From the NCBI GenBank assembly GCA_040394475.1, contig JBEBSD010000022.1, positions 1 through 64,000 on the forward strand: a stretch of 64,000 nt of DNA, given 5' to 3'. Under the pieces are notes generated by a model. That model made no database searches, was not told where the DNA came from, and worked only from the letters and a program-made list of their open reading frames with translations. A program made the position numbers and the translations under genes. This DNA is from JBEBSD01 sp040394475. GTDB taxonomy: Bacteria > Bacteroidota > Bacteroidia > Cytophagales > Spirosomataceae. Every line of letters starts with the position of its first letter. Within the stretch, counting starts at the first letter, position 1. This document shows, piece by piece, positions 23,879 through 33,268 of this stretch.

Positions 23879-26095
23879 TTAATTAGCCAGTTCCGATAAA
23901 AATTTAATCCGCATCAACCGCAGCTCTTCCTCACTGATATCATCCCCCTCAAACTCCTTCAAAGCTCCCGCGATATTATCGGTTTCTGCTGACATAAAAT
24001 AATCGAAAATATCGCGCTGCTTATCCCGGTCCATGATCTGGTTAATGTAATAATCCAGGTTCAGCTTGGTTCCCGAGTAACAAATATGCTCGATTTCCTC
24101 GATCAGCTCCTCCATCGGGATATCCTTGGCCTCTGCGATTTCCTCCAGGTCGACCTTCCTGTCTACCTGCTGAATGATGAAAATTTTGATCTTTGATTTA
24201 TTCACCGTCGACTTAATGACGACATCCTTGGCCGTTTCGATATCATTCTCTTCCACATAGTGGGTGATGAGGTCGATAAACTGCTTGCCGAATTTCTGGA
24301 CCTTGCCCATGCCCACCCCATTGATCTGCGCCATTTCCTGCTGGGTAGTGGGATAGGTCGTTGCCATTTCCTCCAGCGACGGATCCTGAAAAATCACAAA
24401 AGGCGGCAGGCCTTTTTCCTTCGCTACTTTTTTACGAAGTACCTTCAGCATCCCGAGCAGCGCCTCATCATACGCATGAGCACCGCTGCCGTCTGACGTC
24501 AGCTCTTTTTCGTCATCCGCCGCTTTCTCCATCTCTTCCTCGTAGTTATGCTCTTTACAGAGAGTCACCGGATAGGGGTCGCCCACATACTCCCGGCCTT
24601 TCTCCGTCATTTTCAGCACACCATAATTGTCCAGATCCTTGTCCAGGAAACCCAGAATCAGCAACTGCCGGTAGACCGAAATCCAAAACTCGCGGGATTC
24701 GTTGTAAAGCCGTCCGCCTTCAAAAACTTCCAGCTTGTCGTGCTCATAGCTTTTGACATATTGGTTTTCTACACCTGTCAGGACGTCTGCCAGGTGCTCG
24801 GAATCGAACCGCTCTCCCGTCAGGAGGGCCGCCTTCAGCGCCACAATCGCCTCGTCCTGTACCTTCACCCGCTCCGTGGGACGCAGGCAATTGTCACAGA
24901 ACCCGCAATCTTTATCCAGGAACTCTCCAAAATAGCTGAGCAATTGCCTCCTGCGGCAGGTCCCCTGGTTCACATAATAGACCATTTCATTCAGGAGATG
25001 GCGCGCATTATCCCGTTCAGTTACGGTTTTATCCTTGTTGAATTTTTCCAGTTTCAGGATATCGTCGTAACTGTAGAACATGATGCAGTTCCCTTCCAGC
25101 CCATCCCTTCCGGCCCGGCCTGTTTCCTGGTAATAGCCTTCCAGCGACTTCGGCACGTCAAAGTGGATCACAAACCGCACGTCCGGTTTGTCGATCCCCA
25201 TACCGAACGCGATCGTCGCGACAATCACATCTACTTCCTCATTCAGGAAAGCATCCTGGTTATCCATCCGGGTGTGCGAATCGAGACCAGCATGATAGGG
25301 GCGTGCCTTGATATCGTTTACCTTGAGCAGCTCGGCTATTTCCTCCACCTTTTTCCGGCTCAGGCAATAGATAATCCCCGATTTCCCCTTGTTGGCCCGG
25401 ATAATCTGGATCAATTGCTTCCGGGGATCCTTTTTAGGCCGGATTTCGTAATACAGGTTTTTCCGGTTAAACGACGATTTGAAGGTCTCTGCTTCATCCA
25501 TGTGCAGGTTTTTCCGGATATCCAGCTGGACTTTGGGAGTCGCAGTAGCCGTAAGCGCGATAATCGGCAGGTCCCGGATATTGTCTATAATTCCCCGGAT
25601 GCGGCGGTATTCCGGACGGAAATCGTGCCCCCATTCGGAGATGCAATGCGCCTCGTCAATCGCTACAAACGCCACTTTTATTTTCTGCAGGAAGTCCAGG
25701 TTTTCCTCCTTATTCAAGGATTCCGGTGCAATATAAAGCAATTTAAGTACCCCGTCGAGCGCATCTTTTTTCACCTTGTTCATCTCACTCTTGCTCAGGG
25801 TGGAATTCAGGAATTGCGCATTGATGCCGAAAGCATTTAGCTGATCGACCTGGTTTTTCATCAGGGCAATGAGGGGTGAAATAACAATGGCCATGCCATC
25901 GCTTACAATGGCGGGCAACTGGTAACAGAGGGACTTGCCAGCCCCGGTCGGCATGATTACGAACGTATTCTTCCCGGCCATTATGTTTTGTATAATGGCC
26001 TCCTGTTCACCCCGAAACTGGCTATAGCCAAATATTTCCTTTAATCTTTTTTTAAGAGATTCACTAATAGCAGCGCTGTCTTCCAGTTGATTCAT
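23879..26095 (-). CDS. recQ: ATP-dependent DNA helicase RecQ
   Basis: 738 residues. Helicase core: FRGEQEAI (motif 0), MPTGAGKS (Walker A, near 49-55), DEAHCISEWGHDFRPEY (motif II plus the RecQ aromatic loop) and ETGRAGRDG (motif VI). The RecQ zinc-binding cysteines (CRRR...CGFCDNC) follow, then the winged helix and an HRDC domain (near 545-620, GVGMGKVQKFG). A further C-terminal helical extension (about 630-738) is common in Bacteroidota RecQ. 3'-5' helicase for recombination and replication repair. It is divergent from the KdsD gene. Confidence 0.96.
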   Translation of the reverse strand: MNQLEDSAAISESLKKRLKEIFGYSQFRGEQEAIIQNIMAGKNTFVIMPTGAGKSLCYQLPAIVSDGMAIVISPLIALMKNQVDQLNAFGINAQFLNSTLSKSEMNKVKKDALDGVLKLLYIAPESLNKEENLDFLQKIKVAFVAIDEAHCISEWGHDFRPEYRRIRGIIDNIRDLPIIALTATATPKVQLDIRKNLHMDEAETFKSSFNRKNLYYEIRPKKDPRKQLIQIIRANKGKSGIIYCLSRKKVEEIAELLKVNDIKARPYHAGLDSHTRMDNQDAFLNEEVDVIVATIAFGMGIDKPDVRFVIHFDVPKSLEGYYQETGRAGRDGLEGNCIMFYSYDDILKLEKFNKDKTVTERDNARHLLNEMVYYVNQGTCRRRQLLSYFGEFLDKDCGFCDNCLRPTERVKVQDEAIVALKAALLTGERFDSEHLADVLTGVENQYVKSYEHDKLEVFEGGRLYNESREFWISVYRQLLILGFLDKDLDNYGVLKMTEKGREYVGDPYPVTLCKEHNYEEEMEKAADDEKELTSDGSGAHAYDEALLGMLKVLRKKVAKEKGLPPFVIFQDPSLEEMATTYPTTQQEMAQINGVGMGKVQKFGKQFIDLITHYVEENDIETAKDVVIKSTVNKSKIKIFIIQQVDRKVDLEEIAEAKDIPMEELIEEIEHICYSGTKLNLDYYINQIMDRDKQRDIFDYFMSAETDNIAGALKEFEGDDISEEELRLMRIKFLSELAN

Positions 26096-26187
26096 GTTTC
26101 ATTTAAAAAATGAGTATTCTCAAAGTTCTTATCTTTACCCCTAATTTACACTAAATCTCTGTTGTTTTCGTCTAAACATTTGCCAAT

Positions 26188-27162
26188 TTGAAATTAATAA
26201 AAAAAATCAAATGCACCGCAATCCGCGTTTTGGAGCAAGAGGCTGAAACGATTCGCCGGCTTACCCAACATATTGACGAAGATTTCATTGCGTGTGTAGA
26301 AAAAATCCTGGCCAGTACGGGCCGGGTCGTGGTAACCGGTATTGGCAAAAGCGCTCTGATAGCCCAGAAAATGGTGGCCACCTTCAACTCCACCGGCACC
26401 CCTGCTCTTTATATGCATGCCGCCGATGCCATTCATGGCGACCTGGGCATGATTCAACCCCGGGACGTGGTTATGGCACTTTCCAAAAGCGGCGAGACCT
26501 CTGAGATCAAGGTCCTCATCCCGCTTTTAAAGCGCATGAATGTTCCCTTGATCGGGATGGTCAGCAACCGGAACTCCTACCTGGGCACACACGCCGATCT
26601 CATCCTTCATGCACATGCACCGCAGGAAGCAGATCCGCTCAACCTGGCTCCAACCTCCAGCACCACAGCCGCACTCGCCATGGGCGATGCACTCGCCATC
26701 TGCCTGCTGGAGGCACGCGGGTTTACGCATCAGGACTTCGCCCGTTTCCATCCGGGGGGCGCACTCGGCAAAAAACTCTACCTGAAGGTGTGTGACATCT
26801 TCCCCTCCAATCCCGTGCCTGCAGTCACTCCCGCTGCCGGGCTAAAAGAAATCATTCTGGAGATCACTTCCAAGCGCCTGGGAGCTACCGCCGTGCTTAA
26901 TCCCGATCAGTCGCTGGCCGGAATCATCACCGACGGCGACCTGCGGCGCATGCTCAACCGGTACGATGGGGATTCCCTGCTCCACCTGAAGGCATCCGAC
27001 ATCATGACCGCCCGGCCAACCGTTATTGCACCCGATGCCTATGCCGTCAGCGCATTGCACCTGATGCAGGAACGTGCCATCTCACAACTGCTTGTCATCG
27101 AAAACGATACCCTGAAAGGGTTTATTCACCTGCACGACCTCATCCGAGAAGGGTTGGTCTAG
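26188..27162 (+). CDS. kdsD: KpsF/GutQ-family sugar isomerase, D-arabinose 5-phosphate isomerase
   Basis: 324 residues. An SIS domain (about 40-175; TGIGKSALIAQKMVATFNSTG, SKSGETSEIKVL, and the FHPGGALGK signature) is followed by two CBS domains (about 205-324; IITDGDLRR, ISQLLVIENDTLKGFIHLHDL). It converts ribulose 5-phosphate to arabinose 5-phosphate, the first step of Kdo synthesis for LPS. The start is TTG at 26188: no ATG exists before the conserved region, and MKLIKKIKCTAIRVLEQEAE aligns with normal family N-termini. It is divergent from recQ across a 92-bp gap. Confidence 0.93.
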   Translation: MKLIKKIKCTAIRVLEQEAETIRRLTQHIDEDFIACVEKILASTGRVVVTGIGKSALIAQKMVATFNSTGTPALYMHAADAIHGDLGMIQPRDVVMALSKSGETSEIKVLIPLLKRMNVPLIGMVSNRNSYLGTHADLILHAHAPQEADPLNLAPTSSTTAALAMGDALAICLLEARGFTHQDFARFHPGGALGKKLYLKVCDIFPSNPVPAVTPAAGLKEIILEITSKRLGATAVLNPDQSLAGIITDGDLRRMLNRYDGDSLLHLKASDIMTARPTVIAPDAYAVSALHLMQERAISQLLVIENDTLKGFIHLHDLIREGLV

Positions 27163-27172
27163 CATGGCCGGG

Positions 27173-27649
27173 CTACCGAAACCTGCCCGACTCCCTGACC
27201 ATTTTCTCGTCTCTCCTGATAAACCGGTTGGCGATTACATTGCCCAGCATTGCCGTTACCAGTCCGTAAAAACCGTATTCGTAAGTCCCCGGGTGCTCCG
27301 GCTCCACCAGCTTGCCGACTGTATACATCGACTGGTACACGACCAGGCCCAGCAATACCGTCATCACAATGGAATTCACGGCACACAAAGCCGATTGAAG
27401 CAACCGGTCCCGAAATTTAAAAATAGTAACCAGCGCAATGATGGCCGCCACTGCCGCCAGGGCGGCAAGGTAATACACGGGTTGAATCTCGGCCTGTACG
27501 GAGTTTAACTGATGCCGGATAGTAAATGCATTCATCCGGATATACGGAACGCCTTCCGCCGCACTTTTTCCCCAAACGGGAAGCCCCAGAAAGGTCGCGA
27601 TCCCCCCAACGGTGACCAATAGAAATAACGTTTGAATTCGTTGAATCAT
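27173..27649 (-). CDS. DUF4293 family membrane protein
   Basis: 158 residues with four membrane helices (about 5-25, 58-78, 85-105, 125-142). The start MIQRIQTLFLL is characteristic of this Bacteroidota-specific family, whose function is not known. It lies 37 bp after the rimO stop in the same direction and is probably co-transcribed. Its end faces the kdsD stop with a 10-bp gap. Confidence 0.85.
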   Translation of the reverse strand: MIQRIQTLFLLVTVGGIATFLGLPVWGKSAAEGVPYIRMNAFTIRHQLNSVQAEIQPVYYLAALAAVAAIIALVTIFKFRDRLLQSALCAVNSIVMTVLLGLVVYQSMYTVGKLVEPEHPGTYEYGFYGLVTAMLGNVIANRFIRRDEKMVRESGRFR

Positions 27650-27686
27650 TACCTTGTAACTGCTTATATAATAACTAACTGCTGTT

Positions 27687-29012
27687 TCACTCCTTTATGC
27701 TTTCCGGCTCCAGTTCTCCGTATAAATCGAACTCCTCCGCCTGGATAATCCGGACATTGGTAAAATCACCGAGACGAACATACGAAGTTGCCGGCAACAA
27801 TACCTCATTATCTACTTCCGGAGAGTCAAATTCTGTTCGCCCTATAAAATAACCTCCTTCTTTTCTGTCGAACAACACCTTAAAGGTCTTCCCGACTTTC
27901 TCCTGGTTCAGTTCGGATGAAATGCCCTGCTGCAATTCCATAATCGTATCGGCCCGCTCCTGTTTGACAGCCGCCGGAATGTCATCCCGGAACGAATAGG
28001 CATGCGTATTTTCTTCGTGGGAATACTGAAATACGCCCAGGCGGTCGAATCGCATTTTTTCGACAAACTCATAGGTTTCTTCATAACAAGCCTCCGTTTC
28101 GCCCGGATGGCCGGTTATGAGGGTCGTCCGCAGGGCAATTCCAGGGACCCGCTCCCGGATTTCCGCGATCAGCTCTTCGGTTTTTTCCCGGGTAATTCCG
28201 CGCCGCATTGCCTTCAGCATGGCGGTCGACCCGCTTTGCAACGGCATATCCAGGTAATTGCAAACGTTGGGGTGCTCACGCATCACGTCCAGGATATCCA
28301 TTGGAAAACCCGAAGGGTAGGCATATTGCAGCCGAACCCACTCGATCCCTTCCACATCTGCCAGCTGCTGCAATAGCTCCGACAGGTTTCTTTTCTTATA
28401 AATATCCAGGCCGTAATACGTCAGGTCCTGGGCGATAAGGACCAGTTCTTTGGTGCCTCTCCTTGCCAGTGACCGGGCCTCGGTGATCAGTTCTTCCAGC
28501 GGCCGTGAAATATGCTTTCCACGCATCAGCGGAATCGCACAAAAACTACAGGGGCGATCACAGCCTTCCGCAATTTTCAGGTAAGCATAATGAGCGGGCG
28601 TCGTCAGCAGCCGCTCGCCCACCAATTCATGTTTATAGTCCGCCTTCAACGTTTTCAGGATCCGCGGCAATTCATTCGTTCCAAACCAGGCATCCACGGT
28701 CGGGATTTCAACGGCCAGTTCATCCTTATAGCGGTGAGATAAGCAGCCGCTGACATACACCTTGTCGATCAGCCCCTTTTCTTTTGCCTCCACATACTGC
28801 AGAATCGTTTCGATCGACTCCTCTTTCGCCCCGTCAATAAAACCGCAGGTATTAATGACCACAATCTGTGCATCGTCATTCCGTGACTCGTGTTCCACCT
28901 GAAACCCGTTCCCTTTCAATTGGGTGTACAATACCTCGGAATCCACCAGGTTTTTGGAACAACCCAGCGTGACGATATTGACCTTATTTTTCCGGATACC
29001 TTTGGTTTTCAT
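27687..29012 (-). CDS. rimO: Ribosomal protein S12 methylthiotransferase RimO
   Basis: 441 residues from the ATG at 29012. The N-terminal UPF0004 domain carries Cys18, Cys56 and Cys90 for the auxiliary [4Fe-4S] cluster. The radical-SAM motif is Cys151-x3-Cys155-x2-Cys158 (CDRPCSFC). A TRAM domain closes the protein (about 375-441). The LGCSKNLVDSE signature separates RimO from MiaB. It methylthiolates an Asp of ribosomal protein S12. In many Bacteroidota rimO lies near rpmG and ftsY; here they are 27 kb apart. Confidence 0.96.
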   Translation of the reverse strand: MKTKGIRKNKVNIVTLGCSKNLVDSEVLYTQLKGNGFQVEHESRNDDAQIVVINTCGFIDGAKEESIETILQYVEAKEKGLIDKVYVSGCLSHRYKDELAVEIPTVDAWFGTNELPRILKTLKADYKHELVGERLLTTPAHYAYLKIAEGCDRPCSFCAIPLMRGKHISRPLEELITEARSLARRGTKELVLIAQDLTYYGLDIYKKRNLSELLQQLADVEGIEWVRLQYAYPSGFPMDILDVMREHPNVCNYLDMPLQSGSTAMLKAMRRGITREKTEELIAEIRERVPGIALRTTLITGHPGETEACYEETYEFVEKMRFDRLGVFQYSHEENTHAYSFRDDIPAAVKQERADTIMELQQGISSELNQEKVGKTFKVLFDRKEGGYFIGRTEFDSPEVDNEVLLPATSYVRLGDFTNVRIIQAEEFDLYGELEPESIKE

Positions 29013-29171
29013 AAGCACATTTCCTCTTTCTTACCCCTGCATATGGTACATTTCCGATACACATTTTCAAATTGGCCTGCAAAGTTCGGTATTTTTTATA
29101 TAGGAAAAACTATTCTACCGGCAAAAGACATGAATTCTTACGGGAATCTGCGGTTCTGCCCTTAACTTTTA

Positions 29172-29179
29172 TAAATTTG
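29172..29179 (+). promoter_or_regulatory. -7 element upstream of the GT2 gene
   Basis: TAAATTTG, a perfect TAnnTTTG, 69 bp before the start codon. No good -33 element is visible. Confidence 0.45.
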
Positions 29180-29247
29180 CTTTTTTTTGGGAAGAACCTG
29201 GCGAGGTTATCCGTGCGTTTCAATTAATCCCTTACCCCGATTGTCCT

Positions 29248-30225
29248 ATGATTTCAGTGGCCATGTGTACTTACAACGGCAGTCAGTTCCTCACCAGGCA
29301 GTTGGAAAGTATCGCCCGGCAAACCCTCCCGGTGGACGAGCTCATTGTGTGTGACGACGGTTCTACGGACAACACGCTTGACATCCTGAACCATTTTTCC
29401 GAAAGCGCACCCTTCCGGATGGAAATCCACCGGAACGAACACAACCTGGGTTCTACCCGAAACTTTGAAAAATGTCTTGGCCGCTGTCGGGGCGATATCC
29501 TTTTCCTGTGCGATCAGGACGATCTCTGGAACCCGGACAAAACAGTCCGCCAAACGGCATACTTCGGGCAGCATCCCCGGATGGATGCGGTTTTCTCCAA
29601 CGCTGCGATCATCGACGCGAACGACCGGCCGACCGGGAAACTGATCTGGGACCTGGTGCACTTCAGCCCGGATGACCAGCGCCGGTGGCAGGAGGGGAAA
29701 GCCCACGAACTCTTATTTGACAGTTTTATCGTAACCGGCGCAACGCTTGCCATCCGGAGGAGAGCCTTACCCGGCTTGCTCCCGTTTCCGGTGCACCTGG
29801 ACCGCTACATACACGATGCCTGGATAGCCCTTGCCCTCAGCGTACAGGGCGCCATCGGCTTTATCCCGGAACCGTTAATTTCGTACCGGATTCACGCTAC
29901 CCAGCAGGTAGGATTCGGCGCCACCACCGCTCCTGTCAGCCTTAAAGACCGGGTTTCGAGATCCAGGACGGAGAAACTGGTTCCGCTGCAACACAAAGCT
30001 ACTTTATTGCAGCACCTTTACACGGCGCTGGAAACTATCGCCGGAACAGACCCCCGGAAGCTGCAGCCGCTCGCCAGGCGGCAAAAGCACTTTGAAACAC
30101 GGGCTACATTACCGGCCAATCACCTGCTTCGGATCATTCCGGTCGGCAGAGAGTGGGTGGCCGGCAATTACCGTTTCAGCAGTCCTCATTGGTGGCTTCC
30201 GCTGCTGGGAGATTTATTCGAATAA
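29248..30225 (+). CDS. Family 2 glycosyltransferase
   Basis: 325 residues. The GT-A fold begins at the N-terminus (ISVAMCTYNGSQFL), with CDDGSTDNT near 37-45 and the metal-binding/acceptor region FLCDQDDLWNPDK near 90-102. The CDQDDxW motif is typical of rhamnosyl/galactofuranosyl-type GT2 enzymes of O-antigen and capsule synthesis. There is no membrane helix, so it is a cytoplasmic enzyme acting at the membrane. The next gene follows after 20 bp and probably works with it on a surface polysaccharide. Sugar and acceptor are unknown. Confidence 0.88.
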   Translation: MISVAMCTYNGSQFLTRQLESIARQTLPVDELIVCDDGSTDNTLDILNHFSESAPFRMEIHRNEHNLGSTRNFEKCLGRCRGDILFLCDQDDLWNPDKTVRQTAYFGQHPRMDAVFSNAAIIDANDRPTGKLIWDLVHFSPDDQRRWQEGKAHELLFDSFIVTGATLAIRRRALPGLLPFPVHLDRYIHDAWIALALSVQGAIGFIPEPLISYRIHATQQVGFGATTAPVSLKDRVSRSRTEKLVPLQHKATLLQHLYTALETIAGTDPRKLQPLARRQKHFETRATLPANHLLRIIPVGREWVAGNYRFSSPHWWLPLLGDLFE

Positions 30226-30245
30226 TCCATCCACACCCCATCGTC

Positions 30246-30986
30246 ATGTCAAATGCAGTTGTTGTTATTCCGGTCTACCAGGCATCGCTTTCCGATCGCG
30301 AAAGGCTGTCGCTGGACCAATGTTTACGGGTGTTGCCCGACGCAACTGTCCACGTGGCCGCTCCGGAAGGATTCCCAGTAAGCCGCGTCCTGGCCGGCTA
30401 CCACGACCGGATCACGGTCCGTTTTTTCCATCCCGCCTATTTCGAAAACATTGCCGGGTATAACCGGCTCATGACCTCCGTTGCCTTCTACAAAGCCTTC
30501 GGGTCTTACGAATACCTGCTGCTGTACCAACTGGATGCCTACCTCTTCCGGAATGACCTTGCGAAATGGTGCGGGAAGGGGTATGACTACATCGGGGCTC
30601 CGGCCTTTAACACGACCGACCACGATTATGTACCCGCCGGGCAGGCGGACGCGTATGCGGGCAAGCTGGCGTCGAACCGGCTCGTGTTCAATGGCGGGCT
30701 GTCCCTGCGCCGCATTCCGGCAATGATCCGCTTCCTGAACGTATACAATACCTTCTATTCCGGATGGAAAGGGAATGAAGACATGCTTTTCTCGTTGAGC
30801 GCCACCCGGCTGCTCCCGCTGAAACCGCTTCTCAGGCTGCCCTCCTGGAAAGAAGCGCTCTCCTTTTCCTTTGAGCGCAGCCCGGCGGCTTCCTTCGAAT
30901 TAACCGACCGTCAGCTCCCGTTCGGCTGCCATGCCTGGGAACGTTATGACCCCCGGTTCTGGAGGGCCTATATACCGGAAGTTTAA
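30246..30986 (+). CDS. DUF5672 family protein, putative glycosyltransferase
   Basis: 246 residues from the ATG at 30246; the frame is open upstream inside the GT2 gene. The DUF5672 pattern is clear: an initial beta-strand VVVIPVYQ, ENIAGYNRLM, YLLLYQLDAYLF (a DxD-like acidic position), GYDYIGAPAFN, NGGLSLRR, NEDMLFSL and the final FGCHAWERYD. The NGGLSLR and EDxxFS motifs resemble GT-A glycosyltransferases that handle capsule or lipopolysaccharide sugars. Function is inferred from this pattern and from the adjacent GT2 gene. Confidence 0.82.
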   Translation: MSNAVVVIPVYQASLSDRERLSLDQCLRVLPDATVHVAAPEGFPVSRVLAGYHDRITVRFFHPAYFENIAGYNRLMTSVAFYKAFGSYEYLLLYQLDAYLFRNDLAKWCGKGYDYIGAPAFNTTDHDYVPAGQADAYAGKLASNRLVFNGGLSLRRIPAMIRFLNVYNTFYSGWKGNEDMLFSLSATRLLPLKPLLRLPSWKEALSFSFERSPAASFELTDRQLPFGCHAWERYDPRFWRAYIPEV

Positions 30987-31058
30987 CATTTTTTAATAAA
31001 CTAAGCCCTGCTTTTTCGCGTTTAGGATAGTGTATTGACGATCAACCACTGAATTGTT

Positions 31059-32252
31059 ATGCATTATATTGTAAGCATCCTTTTTCTCACTTTATTCACC
31101 TGGTTGCCGGGACATGCCCAGCGGGTCACGCAAAATCCCAAAGTAGACGAAGCGAGCATCCCGTATGTAACCATTACGAAAGTAGCAGTAACTGCCGAAC
31201 ACACCGCTATTTACTTCCGGTTCGTAGATAAAAGTGTCCGGTCCCAGACACCCCAGGGAGTCCCGCCGCCGTTCCGGGACCTGTTCGGACAAGGCGCGGG
31301 CTCGCGGATATGGATAGACCCCAACACCCGCCTGTATAAACCGGGCGATATCGATACCAAATTCAGGTTCCTTAAGGCAGAAGGTATTCCGACCAACCCG
31401 GAACAAAGGGAAGTAGAAGCAGGAGAAGTCCTTGAGTTTGTTACGTATTTTGAACCCCTTCCTCCCGGACTGGAGGAGTTCGATTTTTACGAGGGCCGCA
31501 GTACCAAGAGCACTACTGCCTGGAACTTCTACGGCATCCATATCAACAATCCGGCCCAGCCGCGGCCTGCTCCCAGGAAAGAAAACATTGCCGCCAAACC
31601 AGCGGAACCGGTAGCTGCGGCTCCCGAAAAACCCGTTGCCGGTAATTTTGCCGGCTTGACGGGTACCGTAAAGGCGGCCCCGACCGGTTTGCCCGTTTCG
31701 GCACAGATTCTTTACCTGGAAGACGGGGATACCGTGAGCGTCCGCACGTCTTCGGGGAAATTCCGTATCGGCCTGACCCCGGGAAACGTCTACGATTTCC
31801 AGGTTGTCGCCAAAGGATACCTCCCGCAAACCTGGCACCTCAACACAGCCGACACTACAGCAGACGGCGCCTTTCAAAAGGATTTCGAACTGACGCCCTT
31901 AACCGAAGGAACCAGTTTTACCCTGGACAAAATTTACTTTGAAACCTCCCAGTACACCTTGTTGAAAGAGTCGTTCGAAGAGCTCGACCAGTTTGCGCGC
32001 ATGCTCGCTGAAAACCCCGAGCTGCGGGTACGGGTAGAAGGTCATTCGGACAACATCGGTGATTTTGACAAGAATGTCGAGCTCTCCAGGAACAGGGCCG
32101 AATCGGTGCGCAGCTACCTTATCGGTAAAGGGATTTCCCCGGACCGCATCGAAGCGAAAGGATTCGGGCCTACAAAACCGGTTTCCAAGGGCAGCTCCGA
32201 AGCCGAAAGAAAGAAAAACCGCAGGGTAGAGATTGTTATTGTCAAAACCTGA
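31059..32252 (+). CDS. OmpA-family outer membrane protein
   Basis: 397 residues with a signal peptide ending near residue 20 (GHAQ). Residues 21-165 form an unassigned beta-rich domain. About 165-200 is a Pro/Ala linker, and about 200-280 resembles a carboxypeptidase-regulatory-like beta-sandwich (LTGTVKAAPTGLPVSAQILYLEDGD). Residues about 285-397 are an OmpA C-terminal peptidoglycan-binding domain with RVRVEGHSDNIGD, ELSRNRAESVRSYL and RKKNRRVEI. It probably tethers the outer membrane to peptidoglycan. No beta-barrel is evident, so it could be periplasmic. Ends at a strong terminator. Confidence 0.88.
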   Translation: MHYIVSILFLTLFTWLPGHAQRVTQNPKVDEASIPYVTITKVAVTAEHTAIYFRFVDKSVRSQTPQGVPPPFRDLFGQGAGSRIWIDPNTRLYKPGDIDTKFRFLKAEGIPTNPEQREVEAGEVLEFVTYFEPLPPGLEEFDFYEGRSTKSTTAWNFYGIHINNPAQPRPAPRKENIAAKPAEPVAAAPEKPVAGNFAGLTGTVKAAPTGLPVSAQILYLEDGDTVSVRTSSGKFRIGLTPGNVYDFQVVAKGYLPQTWHLNTADTTADGAFQKDFELTPLTEGTSFTLDKIYFETSQYTLLKESFEELDQFARMLAENPELRVRVEGHSDNIGDFDKNVELSRNRAESVRSYLIGKGISPDRIEAKGFGPTKPVSKGSSEAERKKNRRVEIVIVKT

Positions 32253-32274
32253 GGCGCCCTTCAGGCATTCACGC

Positions 32275-32306
32275 CGGGAAGCAATCATGCTTCCCGTTTT
32301 TATTTT
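32275..32306 (+). terminator. Intrinsic terminator after the OmpA-family gene
   Basis: A perfect 9-bp stem (CGGGAAGCA at 32275-32283, loop ATCA, TGCTTCCCG at 32288-32296) followed by TTTTTATTTT. Confidence 0.9.
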
Positions 32307-32376
32307 CCTACATTTGCCCCTGACAATCCGTTTAACCGTCTGCTTCCATCAAAACCCGTCACAGCAATTCCCGATT

Positions 32377-33213
32377 ATGAATTATATCGAGCTAAGCCTT
32401 CAGACCGATCCCCAGTTTGTGGAACTCTTCATAGCCGAACTGGCCGAAATCCAATACGACGCCTTTGAAGAAACAGCCGATGGGGTGAATGCCTATATCC
32501 GGGAAGATCTTTTTGACCAGGCATTGCTGGATCAACTTATTGGCAAATATCGGGATCAGACTGCAATAGCCTTTTTCACCCAAACGTTAGAGAAAAGAAA
32601 CTGGAATGCGGAATGGGAGCAGAATTACCCGCCCATTGAGGTAAACGATGCCGTCAGGGTCCGGGCCTCGTTCCACGAGCCTGATCCCCGTTTCCGTTTC
32701 GATTTACTGATCAATCCTAAAATGTCGTTCGGAACCGGTCACCATGAAACGACGGCGCTCGTCATGCAGGAACAGTTGCGGCTCGACCATCAGCATGCGG
32801 CCATCATGGATGTGGGGTGCGGAACGGGAATCCTGGCTATTTTAGCCGGGAAGTTGGGCGCCAGGAGTCTTACCGCCTTCGATATTGACGAATGGGCGGT
32901 GGCGAATTCAAAGGAAAACCTGGAACTGAACGGGATTACCGCCGAGGTGGTTCTTTTTCAGGGAACGGTTACGGATATTGCCGACGGGACGTTATTTGAT
33001 GGTATCCTGGCCAACATCAACCGTAATATCCTCCTGGAACAACTGCCGGTATATTCCCGGCACCTGAAGCCCGGAGGGTGGCTGGTCGTCAGCGGCTTCT
33101 ACCAATCGGATGCCGCCGCTATCAGTGCCTGCGGCCAGACAGCCGGATTGACCGCGGTGCGCCAGGAAGTTAACAACGAATGGACAAGTATTGTTTTCAC
33201 CAAAACAGGATGA
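32377..33213 (+). CDS. prmA: Ribosomal protein L11 methyltransferase
   Basis: 278 residues from the ATG at 32377; the open frame runs upstream through the terminator but is not coding there. The N-terminal L11-recognition domain (about 1-90) is followed by a class I SAM methyltransferase domain with GTGHHETT, DVGCGTGILAILAGKLGA (motif I, near 144) and ANINRNILL (motif IV). It trimethylates ribosomal protein L11. The large exported-protein gene starts 55 bp downstream and may be read through from here. Confidence 0.94.
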   Translation: MNYIELSLQTDPQFVELFIAELAEIQYDAFEETADGVNAYIREDLFDQALLDQLIGKYRDQTAIAFFTQTLEKRNWNAEWEQNYPPIEVNDAVRVRASFHEPDPRFRFDLLINPKMSFGTGHHETTALVMQEQLRLDHQHAAIMDVGCGTGILAILAGKLGARSLTAFDIDEWAVANSKENLELNGITAEVVLFQGTVTDIADGTLFDGILANINRNILLEQLPVYSRHLKPGGWLVVSGFYQSDAAAISACGQTAGLTAVRQEVNNEWTSIVFTKTG

Positions 33214-33268
33214 GGCTTAGTGAATTGTAAGAGCGTATCCTCCTGATACTGTATTTTAAACAGCGTCT

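Noticed and set aside
24548..25840. A 430-codon frame on the plus strand opposite recQ
   Set aside because: It is a shadow of the recQ reading frame; recQ is complete and conserved, and the antisense product shows no domain.
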